Source of the DNA: Jackrogersella multiformis
Lineage: Eukaryota; Ascomycota; Sordariomycetes; Xylariales; Hypoxylaceae
Length of the DNA stretch: 64,000 bases
Assembly: GCA_902806575.1 (NCBI GenBank)
Contig: CADCXD010000011.1
Span: forward strand, 2,046,001-2,110,000
Reading direction: 5' to 3'
Positions 1 to 13,832 of the stretch are shown in pieces. How positions within the stretch are numbered: position 1 is the first letter of the stretch; each line of letters begins with the position of its first letter. The notes beneath the pieces are model-generated. The model had not been told where the DNA came from and ran no database searches. It worked only from the letters and a program-made list of their open reading frames with translations. The position numbers and the translations under genes were made by a program.

Positions 1-3000
1 CGAAACGTAGCGGAGAGCGGCCGGCATTCGGGTTGCATGACGATGAGCTTAGCAGGCCACCTAGAGCTGATCAGCGAACAAATTACAGCGACTGCCGGAT
101 AAGCGCCTGTCTCGAGGATGGGGGCGCGACCTCTGCAGTACTGCGGCGGTGCTCCCAAGCAGCCTTGGTCAGGCTGATTTTGCACTTTGAACTTACACTT
201 CTCTTTCTTCTTTGGGCGTCGGAAAAGACTTCGATTTCGGTACCCATCTAAAGCCATGTATGTATTTCATTACACAGCGAAGGATATAATCGCAAATGAT
301 ATAATCCTGCCCAGTTATTACCTAACCAGACCTCGACTCTAATGGGGAACAGGTGTTGGTAGCCAACGTTGCATTATCGTACGCTTTTGGCTAATAGTCG
401 ACATCTCGAGTTCTTAAGTCCCACTCTGCTGTCCCGGCTCTGGGAATTTACAATACTATCGTCCTCTCTCAAGCCTGTTCCTTCCGGACTCGGATTTCGT
501 TCGGGTTTTATTTTCTATCAACTGTTCAAGCGTTTTGTCGCCTAGATATTTTGGCGGCACAGTCGCGAGCAGGAATTTTGGGGGCTATTATTATAGAAGC
601 CGACCCTTGTTCGGATTGGAGAGCACCGAGCCCTAAGCCTTGGAGAGCAGCAACCAACATCAAGATCCTGCTCATCCGGAGCAGCGTTAGTACCAATACT
701 TTTGACATCCATACCGCATAGATCATAGGGCTGGTCAATGGACCAGGTATAGTGTCAGCCAGCGTTACCGAAGGATTGGCGACCAATCCCGATGACGAAC
801 ATGCTGTATGTATATCAAGAGATTCCATTCAACGGTGTGATATATTGCCTAGGTACGCAGATGGCGACGAAATGCGCCGGCTTAGACATGTAGTAACCTT
901 GATGCGTATGTGGTGTGTCCGCGTCTTAGTATTCCCCAAGTACCCGAGGAGATCATTGCTACACCGAGAAGGCAACGACCATAGAGTCTAGGCTTCCATG
1001 GGAGTGCAGGAGATGCAACTGCCGGATAAGTCATCGAACCAAGGTTTCCCCATGTATCTCGAGTCATAAGGGATTTACGATAAATGCCATAGGCCCAATC
1101 CAAGCAAGCATTCGGAGTAGGGCTGCCTTTGAAAAGTAAGGGGGTGCGAGCTGGTAAGTCCACTAAACGTTACCTCGGTCCAAGCGGAATCGAGCCTGGT
1201 AGATAGTGAGGATACTGTTAAAGCGAGCTCATAGGAGGGACAGGAAGTCTTGACGTCTTTAAACTTGCAGTTATCAGCAAGGGTTACGGTTTGTAATCAT
1301 CTACAAACCTCCCCGTGTGTGAATGCATCGGGCCCTGACAGGGCTTCCTTGGAATCTCATCAATACACTAGGTACGCAGTACTATTTAGAGCGAGTGAGT
1401 AGTGCCAAGTACACTTCTGATGTCATGTTTCTCTTCCTGGGTCGAATTTAAACACAGCAGAAATTTCACTCTATCTCTAGATGGTGGTAAGATGACAGAG
1501 ATGACAGGATTCACGAGTAGCACGTGGCCGGCGGTAATCTGCTAGAGGAATCTATGGTTCAGCCTCACAATAAACATGACATGCTATTAGCGGCTTTTAC
1601 AAGGGGATTCAAATGTCTACCTGTTGGTTATCCTAGTGCCAAAAGTATCGTCTTTATTGAATGCCTACCTACCTAGGCAGCTAGATAGGCATGTATTTAC
1701 CTACGTAGGTATCGTAAAAGAGATTACCGGCCGAGATGTCTTCGCTAGCACTGCGTTCATTAGATTAAACCCTCCCGGGGTAGCCATCACTGAGAACAGC
1801 GGTAAGGGTGCCGGTCTCAAGGTCGTAGCGTTGACAGCCCCTGAGTTCTCACTCCTAATTAGTGGGCTCCTGAATGGAGTACCTGCTGTTAAGGGGTGCC
1901 CATAAGAATTCCCCGTAAATGAACCATCCCGTGTCTAGTGTATGCACCTTTAATTAACGCTGTCCCGTCTAGAGAACATGCCTCATGTGCCTGTCCTATG
2001 CCTAGGAAGTCTGAATAAGGCATGACGTTGATCTTTTGGCTTCAGGGTACGAGAATGTTTACTTTTTACTTCTCGTCGTGTTACCTAGAGGATACAGTGC
2101 CACAGAGTAAACCCCTAGAATGAACTTAGACAGTACGCTATAACGTTAGGTGGTTACAAGCCAGCCTACCTAATTACCGACGCTATAACCGCATGCCCCC
2201 GACGGCTGGCATATTAGGACATACGAAGGTAGTATACAAGGAATGTGCGCCACGAGATGATTGGGAAGTTAAGGTAAAGACAAGCAAAATTAAGCTTGTT
2301 TTCTCATACGACATAAGCCAATTACCCCTGATAATCTCGTCAAATCGACACTCACCCGCGTATCTGACTGCAACCCAACCGCGAATGGATGCAAACTTAG
2401 AATCAAGATTAACCAACGGCGTACCTATATAGGAATGAGCATAGCGCTTATATGTTTTCTTTCGGAATCATTCGACGAGGTACGAGGAGTCGATGTCACA
2501 GACAAAGATGCCAATAGGTGAATGAGACGTTAACTTGTTTGACAGGCCCTAGAGATAGGCATGAGGGCAATCTCTACATATAGTGATATCCAAAGGCTCG
2601 GGTCCATGGCGGAGGCTGCATACTGTGTCTAGAATCACACTTGTGCTCAGGGGGTTTGTAATCGGGATCTGATCCTCGTTATTCGATACATTTTGAACTT
2701 AGGCTAGAAGCCCCTAGCGTACCGTGTGCCCTTGTTAAGGTACTTGCGCTCTAAATATTACGCTAGAAACCGTTGGCTACAGACGGTGGAGCTGCGGTTA
2801 TTTAGACTTGTTGGTTCTAATAAGTCAGGCCAAGATCGCTTACCGGGCACTTCCCAACACCTCTAGAGGCTTAGGTCGCGACTAAAACCGACTACTTCCT
2901 AAACAAGCGCGCGGATGAAGATGTGATAGTCGCGATGGGTAGTGTAGTCGTAGGGGGACCACGTTGTGTAAAAAAGAGTCAAGTGATATATCGACTCAGG

Positions 3001-6000
3001 TTCTATCTCGTATAACTCTGCTGCCTTCGGCAATCTCATCCCTTGATAGGGGGGCCGAAATAGCTTCAGCCTGGTCCAACACGAGCCCAAATGCCAGGGA
3101 AACTGCCTGCCTACCTGTCCGGCATTTTTACATAAACCAATCGTTTTATCAACCGATTCCTTGCGGTCCGGTCCGAATATAGAACTCACATGAGCTCAGC
3201 CCTACCGTCCAAACACCAAGGGCGGAGAAAGATGTCGTGATTGCTATTTGTAGTAGGCATATGCCGAACCTTACTTACCTACATAACTACCTAGCCTAGC
3301 ACATCAACCTTCATTTAGAGTGCTGACGCTACGCACACGCCGCTTACCGCTAGTTCATGAAGGGAATACGGGCCGAGGCACTCTCGAGGCTCTCATAATC
3401 ATTCGATGAGAAACGATGCTTGGCATCGCCCTTTAATTTATACCTGCTGCATAGTACGGTCAGTTATAATTGTCTCACATACATATACTTGAAATCCGGT
3501 TGCAGTCAGCGTGACACGCACCCTTCAAACGATAGTGAGCTGGTATAGGCTGTAATGGATGCTGAGGCTACTTCGATTCTCTATGTCACAAGTGTGGCTA
3601 ACTCTGATTGGTTACCGACAGGACGGTAACGCTGATCCATAGTGCAGTAAGCTACCCAGATCAACCAGTAAGGACTCGCGCTTGATGTGGTCAATGTGCA
3701 GTGCCACCTTTCTAGGCGCTAAGCGCTGTGCTACGACATGGTCCGCTTTTCCACCCCCGCCGAACCTCCATAGTAGGTATACCTAGCGTGGTATCCACCT
3801 GCAATTAATTCGCACTGTATATTTAGATGCCCATAAATTAGGTAGGTATTCGCCTTGAACATATACATACCTGTAGGTATGTACCTACCTGCCTACCAGG
3901 CATGCATGTATACAATACTTGGGCCGGCGCAGGTAGCTTCCAAGCCGTGGTCGAGGTGCATGGGTGGACCCTTCATCCGTCCCCTCCGGCTTGCCGTCAT
4001 TTGATCGATTACCCGTCGGCATGTCGCAATCTCTTTGCACTTTCCTGCACCGTCCTGCCATCCGCTTCTCCTTTTGGCTCTTGCGCGACGCTCATGCAGA
4101 GCCGGTCGAGTCAGAGCGGAGAGTCAACCATCCCTCCCCAGAAGGATCGCAACGCACCATATATTGTATGTGGTTCCGTACGGTCGGGACCGACAACACA
4201 TCGAATACCTCGTGAGGTCCTACGGTCCTACCGCCTCGACGCATAATTTGTACAAATATCGTCGGCGGTAAGGGTGTGCCGGAGAGGGAATGCCTCTCTC
4301 CACATCGTATCACCGCCGAGACCCATAGGGAGTCGCCGAGTTGCTACGTACGGCGGGACGACTACCTTGGTATCACTCCCGACTTTCTATAAAAGTTATC
4401 CAGTCCTGGTAGTGTCTCAATGTATCATTTGGGGGCTTAGACTCGACGTAATTGCGACCCGAGACCCGACCAGAAAAGAAAGTTCCCGACATTTTAGACC
4501 CCAACCTCCATCTCGTTTTGTCTTCTTGCTTTCTTGTCGCCCATGTGAGATCGAGCCGGGGGTTGCGCGCACGATGTATGACCACAAATACCTACGTAAG
4601 CACAATCAGCAATCTTTCAATTTATAGGTAGACAAAGCTAATAAGCTTAACTCTTATAAACTTTTAAGCATTAAGGTTAAGGAGAATCGGATGGTTTATC
4701 TGGCAGATCTATAGGCACGGTTTATGGACTTCATGGAGTTAGTTACCTTATAGTACACGTAATAAGGTGTACTTGCGAGAATTGGTCAGTACTTACCTAA
4801 AGGTACGATTACGGTATAGTACGGCCCAGGTAGGTATTTCCCCCCGAAATTTTATTTTATTTTATTTTACAAGATACCGCGATTGGCCGAGTTATTATTT
4901 CAGAGAGGCCGAGGAGGTAGCTACGTAGTTTACGGGCTCCACTCTAGCTACAGATAGATACCTGGATACATGCAATACTTGCATATCTCCTAGACGGTAA
5001 AACTGTACATGGTTACCTTAGGTACCTAGCTACTAGGTACTGTACCTAGGTACCTCTATATGTAGGATAGCGTAAGTCCAGTCGTACAATGGTGGATGTC
5101 TTGGATAAAAGCTAGGCCGTGTGGGGCAACCAAGCCCCGTTCTTCTCACATCCATCAAACTCAGCCCATTTTCAACCCTCTCACCCCGGTTTCTACCATC
5201 GATTAGTAGCAGAAATTCTCAATGGAATGATGGAACCCACACACTAATTGACCCGATTCGAAGATCAAATCGTCTCGCATTACTCTTCCCGTTCTTACCC
5301 TAGTCTCATTTCCATCTCCATCTCCAGAATACCCAGGTAATAATAATAATGATAATAATATATAGTACAGTTTAATAATAATAATCGTTACCTAGGTGTC
5401 AATTAACGAGAATCACAAACCTGGAATGCCTTACTCACCGTCTCGATTTATGCGTTCCGGTAGATCGGATCCGAGGTGGATAAACGCCAATCATCTTCGC
5501 GATCCGGTTCAGTCACCGAAAGGCTTTTGACTACAGAGCTCGGGCTCTCTCGAGCTTTGCGACTTACCTAGTGTAGGTAGAACTCTGGGGCGAGTAGCCG
5601 CAGCCCATCATGGATTTCAAGCGCCATTCGCGATGAGCATCATACCTACCTTGGGTTTGTAGGTAGATAAAAGAACTTGAACTACACTAGGCCGCCTCTT
5701 GGCCGGCCCGGCAGACTGACACTGCCTGGTGGTGATGCTACAGACCATCGAAATATCGTCGGCTTCAAGCGAATGATAACCTAGATCAGTCTTCGACATT
5801 CAAAATGGCTGCCTCCTAGGTGGCAACCTTTGTCCTTCTCTGTAGGTAATAGCCACAGTCGTCGAGACCATCGGCGTGTGACTCGGCATGTAATTTTTGC
5901 GATGCTTCGAACATCGACCTATCCGATGCTTTACATTGCTTTTTCCTTCTCTTTTTCTCCTTCACTTCGAATTTCTACGCAACACCAAGGCGGCATAGCC

Positions 6001-7817
6001 TGAACAAAATCGGGAACGCCTGAGACTCGTACCTTGTCTTCCTTCCGAATTCTTCAACTGTGTTTCTCAACTTCCCCACAGACCGTGCCGTAAACCACGA
6101 CAGACTAAGGGAAATGAGAAAGCAAACTGGCAAAGTAGCTAATTTGCAAATGCTAACGAAGTAGCTTGATATTCCCGGATCTACGAAAGCCTCCTTCGTG
6201 GCTTTAATTTCTTCACCTCTCATAGAAGGTTTGGTCTGATTCACGTCTTAGCGGACTGATCAGCGTGGAGAACCGTTTACCCTTCTCGTTCGCCGTGCCC
6301 GTCTCTCCTTATTTTACTTTAACTAGCATGTCCGTTTTAAAAACGAGGTTATTTATTCATAAAGAACATAATCTCATGTTTGTTCCCGCATCTTATCACA
6401 GAAAGGGCACAGTTCTTGGTTTTCAGATGCCGTAGTTCGAATATTTCAAACATGTACTTACTTAATTGGGCTTACAGAGAGATCCATCTTCGTCATCGTG
6501 GTCACTAGATATGTAGGTACCACCACTTGGTTGAACGGAAGGCCAAGCTTTCGTCACTCACAGTCCATTTTGGTCAGCAACTCTCAGTACACTATTAGGG
6601 CTAATTAGGTCTCTTCTACGGAGTACACGCTCTCAATGCCATACCCTTGGGTCCATCTACCCTGGTCGACAGGTATCCGCCAGTGGGCCCAATGCAACTT
6701 CATGGGTCTACATGTACCTCGTACATAATTTACAACAGCTACATGCCAGGTACTTCGACGGATGTCGACCACCTGGGTCTATTCAACACAGTGCCTTGGT
6801 ACGGCCCGATCGTTTCTATCAGTCTACGGTACCTACCTTATTCACCCTCGCTCGCTTAATATTCGATTCCTAGTCGAGATTGACGGGGAATTTGGTCCAA
6901 AACGTTTGCTTTCGCAGCAATGCCTGCCCTACAGCCCCGTATTTCCTTGCTATGCCATTACCATACTTGCCATCCGGCCATTGCCCTTCCAAAGCTGCCA
7001 CATCTTCCACCCCGCTACCCTTTCCCCGTCGTGCCCCTAAGCCTGGTGAGCCTTGTCCTATTTCCCACAGCTGTGGTATGGTCCTTACCAAGGGTCAGCG
7101 TACCCCCTACATCTGGCGCTTAATATACAACGGCGACGAGACCCTTGATCGGCCGGCACACTGGGGGTGTCTACTCATCTACTTACCAGGGAAGATGTCG
7201 TAGTGGCTTTACACATTACGGCGGCTATTCATGCGTCTCGATACCTTGTTTTTGCACGCAGCACTCGGGCCACCCCTATCCATGGCTAGATCTAAGCCCC
7301 CCCTCATAGCTCGTTCTGTCACTTCCACCCTTGTCAGTCTTCGAGGTACATCCTCGAATAGAGAAGTGGATAACTCCAGAGTAACCATGTAGCATGTTCC
7401 TGTACATCGCCTATCAATGTACATAGTGGAGCTATTCCTACGGCCTGGGACTCGAGTGTGTATCTTCCAGGAACGCTCGACGACGTACATATGTCGTCCA
7501 GTTCCCACCTCAACTTTGACCTCCCTGTAAAGAACAAGGCTCTGGCTCTGGCTCTGGCTCTGTCTATAATACTCCCTTCGTCTCCTGACATTGCCTCGCG
7601 CTTGGTCGGGACCTGGGAAGGCAGATTTTCCCATCTCATAGTTCCAATAACCTCAGCAGCTCCACGCTGTTATATCTTTTGAGGGACATCTAATGATCCA
7701 CATGTACAAATAAGACACTCCACCCCTACAACAAACCTGGTTCCCACGACGAATCTACGCACCCGTCGTTTTCAACTGCGCACTACTTCCTATAGCTATA
7801 TATCTACCGGTGTTGAA
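1..7817. other. Long intergenic region without a supported gene
   Basis: I see no reading frame here that resembles a known protein or has exon-like structure; the open frames are short and overlap on both strands. It holds CTAC/GTAG palindromic tracts (for example 1663-1710, 3838-3900, 5008-5056), a TTTTA microsatellite at 4850-4869, an AAT-type microsatellite around 5338-5387 and four copies of a GGCTCT hexamer at 7539-7562. The last few hundred bases should contain the promoter and leader of the AT-hook gene that starts at 7818. Decayed transposons cannot be excluded by eye. Confidence 0.6.
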
Positions 7818-9561
7818 ATGGACGACAACGCATACGTTCATGCGAGGTCGGACCAAATGCGCCATAGTCTCTCCCGGGATTCGAGCATGCCTGAAGACCG
7901 GCGATCTGTTCCATCTCCTTCCAGCTCTGCCTATACTCACGAGATTCCCCCATCTTACGCCTCAGTACGTTTAGAGCTCCAACTTGAATCCCCGCGACGT
8001 TGAGAATGTAGTAACTCATTAGCCTTCTAGGTCTCTTCATTCAGCAGTTATCCCGTACCATATGATTCTTCACTTCCTACACCTGTATCTGTTGCTGGAT
8101 CCCCCTCCATGAATGAACGGACCTCGAAAATGATGCACTCATACAACCAGCATCGGGCGAGCTCCCAGCAGCACACTCCTCCAAACACTTCACGGCCATG
8201 GTCGAACTATCAGATGAGTACCGCTGCCGACCTATTAGAGATGCCTGGTTTAGAGACATCTCACTCTCCCGGGGATCATGGTCAACTAGTCTCGGAACCT
8301 CAATTTCAGTGGGGTCAATATACGGTTTCTAGCAACGAGGCGCCAGAGGACATGCAATCGCATATGTCACACTCGATGTTCTCCGTAGCCCCTGGGGAGC
8401 TAGTGAGGCCTTCACTTTCTATCCATCCTTCGAATATGCCTCTCCCTGCGCCGTCGCAGGTTCCTCTCCTACACCACTCTCCGGATCCGCGGGATCTAGC
8501 CCCCTCGGTAACGCCAATCGACAATATGCACCATCAGTACCCTAATATGATGCACCAGCCGCATGTAATCATGGACTTCGCGCCTTATAAGAGGAGGCCT
8601 TCAAAAACAAGAGCTGGGCGATCAGGTAGACCCCCAAAGAGATCACGAGGCGGGAGCAGGGCGCTATCAAAACATGGTGGGCCAGACTATATGGACCCTC
8701 AGCTTACATCAACTGGCGATGGGTCTTCGGCTTCAAAGGCGCCAGGCCGAAGTATTACTTTGAGACCCGATGCTCCGGAAAAAGACCGGTATATATTGGA
8801 GCTGAGGTGCCAAATGGACAACGATAAGGGAAAGGGCATATGGGAAGAGATAACTAAGAAGTACGAGGAACGTTTTGGGAAAAGAAGACAAGAGTCACTC
8901 CAAATGAATCTTACTCGAGCGGTGTTAAAGTATGCAGAATGGCCCCCCGAAGAGGTAAGTACACGACGAACACCCTAGAGGTCCTAAACGACAACCAGTA
9001 CAAATGGCCTAGGGTAGCTAACATAGCATATAGGATGAGGCGTTAAGACGTGCTGTCGAGGAGCTAGATCGACGCCGATATTCGGATTTGGCCAAGCTGA
9101 TGAAAGAAAAATATGGGGGCTGCCAAGCCTGGGAGTGGAAAGAGGGCCACATCTTAAAGCGGTTACTAGACCTAGGCATCGAGGAATTCGACCCCGAAGA
9201 CGTTACAAAAAAAACACGCCGAAAGTCTAAAAAGTCTATGAACAAGCGGTCGACTAGCAAACAGCCATGGGTCGCCCCGAGCATTCCCCTCCAATATGAC
9301 GAAGACGGCCGCACAATATCATCTGAGCAGGAGAATTATATATTGGAAAATTACTGTAAGCCGGAACTCGAACCTCTCGACCCAGATGTTATGAACGGCG
9401 TCATAGACCACTCGAATTCATTGCCCTCGCGGGGAGGCATCGACAGAGACCCCGGGGAGAGTCGAAGCGAACGAGTGGCCAAGCAGGCCTGCGAGCAGAT
9501 GATCTCGAAAGGGGCTAATCATGTATATGGTACCCTGCCGATGGCCGACAGGAATCACTAG
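7818..9561 (+). CDS. AT-hook nuclear protein with tandem conserved helical domain
   Basis: Three exons (7818-7964, 8031-8954, 9034-9561) give 532 residues; the introns of 66 and 79 bases have GTACGT and GTAAGT donors and TAG acceptors, and all joins keep frame. Residues 1-220 are low complexity, rich in Ser, Pro, His, Met and Gln. Residues about 236-258 are basic, with an AT-hook-like core GRPPKRSRGG that suggests minor-groove DNA binding. Residues about 299-357 and 358-410 look like two related helical units with Trp anchors (GIWEEITKKY and CQAWEWKEGHILKRL), resembling tandem Myb/SANT-like folds. The second unit is followed by a basic patch (KKTRRKSKKS) and an acidic tail. I infer a nuclear, DNA-associated regulator conserved in filamentous ascomycetes, but I do not recognise a characterised orthologue. 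Its neighbours give no functional hint. Confidence 0.8.
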
Positions 9562-11000
9562 ATGTTACAGGGCGGGCAGGTTCGCTTAGGCAAATTTCTT
9601 TTTTTCAAGATACCTAGTCTTTACGGGTTCTTCATCGCTATTCAAATCGTCACTAGCTCTACGGTTACTTACTTATCACCAGAAGCTGCTTCAAAGTCAT
9701 AATTTAGCGATTGTTCGGAGTTCGAAAGAGGGAATCGTATCACTACTACAGAGGAGCAATTCATCCGCTCAAAGGGAAAAATGGGATAATGATGTGATTT
9801 GTATTAGGTGGATGGCTTTTTTACATGATGCCTTTTTTGTTTAAGGGACCCTATTTTGAATCTTTTGTGGATCCTGGGTCCTGGGTGGACAATTTCACTA
9901 AGGCGTTGGGATGCATTGCTATGGCATGGTACATATCTCAGATTTTCCCCCCTGGCCTTCCTTTCCTTAAGGCCAGCTTGGTATTATTAGTTGTCTTATA
10001 CCGAATTCGGTATTTTTTTCACCATGTTCAATATTTGATCTGCTTGAATCTAGGCTAGGCATTACCAACCATTATTGGACAACGGTGGGATGACAGGGCG
10101 GTAGGCTTTTTTTATCTTATGGAGGCACAGGGGTGGAAAATCTGGAGATAAGTCGTCAACGAGGACCCAGGAGTATTTGTCATCTTTTACTGTAATAAAT
10201 AGCTATCGTTTTAAGTTGTCTACACTATCAATATGTTCAACTAGTATTACTTTCTGATAGTACTATACATGTAGCTGGAAACCGAGGCGAGATATAATAT
10301 GTACATTTCACTCAAATACGTCAAATCGTGATTACTTAACAGAAATGTCTACTTGATCTATTATGTCTAGTTCTCGTTGATCCATGTAAGGAAGATCTAA
10401 ACCATAGCTTCCGGTCTGATCTCTACTCTTCTCCGGCCACCGGGTGGCTGAGCATCTATATTTGTCGAGAAAGAAGCCCTGGCATTACACTGTGCCGTTT
10501 TGATCGACCTTTCTAGCTGATCGTCTAGTGGAGGTCATATATTACACACATACTGTACACGCAAGGTGCGGCGTGGGCGAGAACTCGACGGTAGGCTGCA
10601 AGGGAGAATAGCAGTAATAACCCAGCCGGGCGGAAGGGCAGACGAAAAGAGGAAAGAGAAAGGGAAGGAAAAAAGGAAAACGACGAGATGCGCGCTGCGC
10701 CTCTTTCTAATAATACTTCCTTCTACAACGTGCTGTTTCTTCTACCGTTCTTCCACTGCTGCATCTCGGGATGCGCCTTGAGACAGCGCTGTCTCGGGGG
10801 GGACATTCGCCGCAACCTAAACACGAGGTCCGAATATCCACCACGCAGGTAGGAGGAAGTCTTACCGCCTCCTAGCTACGTGTGGGAACGCCGACACGTG
10901 GGGAGCCTTTGCTAGCTGGGCCCGTGCTATCCCGATTGCACTATTTTCTCTATCCAATTGCCTAAAGCAGACATGTTCTAAGTCCGGGGATTATTCCTAC

Positions 11001-11188
11001 AGATGACCCCGGGAGGGACTAATGTTAGCGTCCTGTCCGTGCAGTTACTGATCTACACTAGGATATCAAAGAGACTGTCATGGTCTTATCCTGCTATGTT
11101 CTGTTGTGTAGAATATCTAATTACCTTCCTTTCAAGTGCTAATAAGATCACCGCACGGATAGGACTCTAACATTAGCCCCGGGGATCT
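11001..11188. repeat. Imperfect inverted repeat, MITE-like
   Basis: The left arm (11001-11053) and the right arm (11145-11188) are reverse complements with a few mismatches and small gaps. The shared core reads CTAATGTTAG then GTCCT and TCCGTGC. About 90 bases separate the arms. The layout resembles a short non-autonomous inverted-repeat element or a transcribed hairpin. No clear target-site duplication was seen. No transposase frame lies inside. Confidence 0.6.
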
Positions 11189-13786
11189 CTTATGAGCGTT
11201 CTAGTGTATTACCTCTGAGATGAGTAAAACTAAGACACCGGTAGCATCCCCGGAGGTAAACGGTGCCGAACTACGTAAATAGGTATAGTAGCGGTAATTA
11301 CAATGGGATATATGATATTCGTTCCATAGTGCTGGTAGCAGCCCTCGAGGAAGGAGAAAGCTACGAACCACGAGCTATTGTCATCAGCTAGATACCTACT
11401 TGGTATGTGTACCTACCATGTATACAACTACCTGTGTTGTTCTAGTGACCTGAACTATATGCACATACCCTCCTGCCCTTCTCCCTTTGGCCATTCCACC
11501 CCAGCTAGCCACGCATTACCTACGTGTCTAAGGCCATCTTCAATGGCATGATCCTTTATACCGTGCCCGTACGTATCTATATCTGACTCGGCCTTGATTT
11601 TGGCGGAGATAGAGCTAACGCCGCCAAATCAAGATAATAGCCTGAGGATGTAGGAGAATTATAGTGTAGGGTTATGCTGTTAAAGTATTTACCTACCTAC
11701 GGAACTATACATGGGTTCTCGCTAGGGTACATCTAATTCATATGTTACCCATGATAGACACTCTATCTCAGAAATAAAAGACGAAGATAGGGATATGCAA
11801 TTATCAAACAAGATTGGCTGAGCTGGAGAGGGAGAGTGTCTGTATGAGATTATGTGTAGACGTTAATTGTTAGTGACACCGCCCCTTTTACCACGGCACA
11901 GATCAGAGAAGACGGGCCGTCAAATGGGAATGAACATAATTAACCACCCAGCGCAATATCAGCATCCATCCACAACCGGGTCGCCCCCATGGCTGAGGTG
12001 TGATGGCGTTCGATGAAAGCGCGCCGTGAATCACGTCCTTGGGAAATTGGAGTGGTTCTCACTGGCTCGATAAAAAAAGCAGCGCAAACGAGGGTGTCGA
12101 TGTACATACCTAGCCACCTTACCTAAGTAGATCCCTTTCTATTTTCCCGTGTCCGCCACTCCCCTCGCATGAAATAACTATCATCCCATAGGCCCTGACT
12201 TCCAGCAATTACATACATACCTAGCCTAACAGGTAGGCACCTAGAGCTGCTTAGGTAGAAATAGTAGTAGGTAGTAGCTACTACATTATGACCTAATACG
12301 ATACAACCCACCTCCCCGGTATTCGTGCTAAAGAATTGGCCGAGTTGCAGAGGAATATGGCAAAGCAGCCCATAACGGAGTAAGATAATACATACCAAGA
12401 AACCCACTCCGGTTCTCCGTAGCTTGGGAAGTACCTGTTACAAGGCAGGCAAGCTACCCGACCTGAGAAGACGTTGAGAGTGACGTTGAGCTATGAGACA
12501 ACTGTAACGTGACCGTTATGCCACGCAGAATTATGACTGGCGGGAGACAGCATCGAGCGGAGCACGGGGACAGGGGGGAAGGCAGGGCTGCAGTAGACTA
12601 ACATAGCTTTCATCAAGCAGCAGCAGGACTCAAACGGTGATCTGAGTATGGATGTCTACCTACCTCCTAGGTAGGCACTGTAGATCCACCCGTTAAGCTT
12701 AAGAAATTGTACGCGTAGAACACCTTGCGTAGGATGCCCACCTAGGTATGGATACACCTGTCAACCTGGGCAAATCTCGCTATCTATTACTTTGTTTTTT
12801 TCCATCTCCACTCTTTTTCTCGCTAGTTGTTCTCACTAATTCCCATCGACCCTCCTCCGTGCACCGAAAAAGGGGGGAGTGGGAAAAAAAAAATTTGGCT
12901 CAAAATTGACACCGAGAGAAGTACAACTGCCGATGAAGATTTGTCAGACTCATAGCACGTAAGCAACCCGACAGTTTGGAGCCGAGGACTAAATAGAGCT
13001 TACTTCGTAGGCTGCTGACAGTGATAGCGGTCTGAGCGGTCAGGCTTCAAGAGAGGGGGAGGGGAGAATACATATTCGGCGCACTGGGTTGTTGACATCC
13101 ATTATGACATACATATTTAGAACTTGACTTACCTAGTGTACACTAGAAGCTAGCACGCACCTGTAATTGGAAACTACACTAGGACCTAGGTAGGGCTATG
13201 ATATGCGCAAGGATTTTCAACCCATCTCGCGCGAATGCCTCAGTATGGCTAGAGTAGATTATCAGACAATATCAGACCGGTACCTAGGTACTGAGCCCGC
13301 ATGAACTGGATACCTACTGGAGCCCCTAGTGACGGATCGTTAAGGCACGGGCGTAAAATGAGGTTACTCTTAAGGGTCTCAAGCCTGCCAAGGGGGAAGA
13401 ACCCGGGGTAGGGAACCAAAATTGTAACGGTGCCCAAACTGTATAATACCAGTCCATCCTTGAAATAATATTAGCTTCGGTTACCGAGATCCACGCGGGA
13501 GCGCGGGGATTCTAGTGTTTCGACGAAGATAAGTAAAGTGAGGCAGGTAGGTAAGTAAAATTGTACGTATTATACTGTGGGTATAGACATTACGGGATAC
13601 CTATTAGGTTAATACAAACAGAGGCGAGGTATAATACCTAATTGTCGAATTAGGTAATACAATATATACTATGAAGATAATGAGTTGAGACATTATTTTT
13701 GGTTCAATAATATGCTTCGAACATTGTTCCTGTACATAGTAATGTAGAATATCCTCTTTTTCGAGAATCGCCGATGAGGTTATATC

Positions 13787-13813
13787 GCACGGACAGGACG
13801 CTAGCATTGGGTC
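13787..13813. repeat. Solo copy related to the 11.1-kb inverted-repeat arm
   Basis: This segment begins GCACGGACAGGACGCTAGCA. It matches the reverse complement of the left arm at 11014-11042 with only a few differences, and it lies in the same orientation as the right arm at 11151-11177. I could not find a matching opposite arm next to it, so it may be a broken copy. Confidence 0.5.
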
Positions 13814-13832
13814 TTTCAAGGGGTCTTTCAAG
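13809..13832. repeat. Tandem 12-base duplication
   Basis: GGGTCTTTCAAG occurs twice in direct succession, immediately after the solo repeat at 13787-13813. Confidence 0.8.

Noticed and set aside
3902..4627. Overlapping open frames on both strands
   Set aside because: Several frames are open at once with no family resemblance, as expected from slightly GC-rich non-coding DNA.
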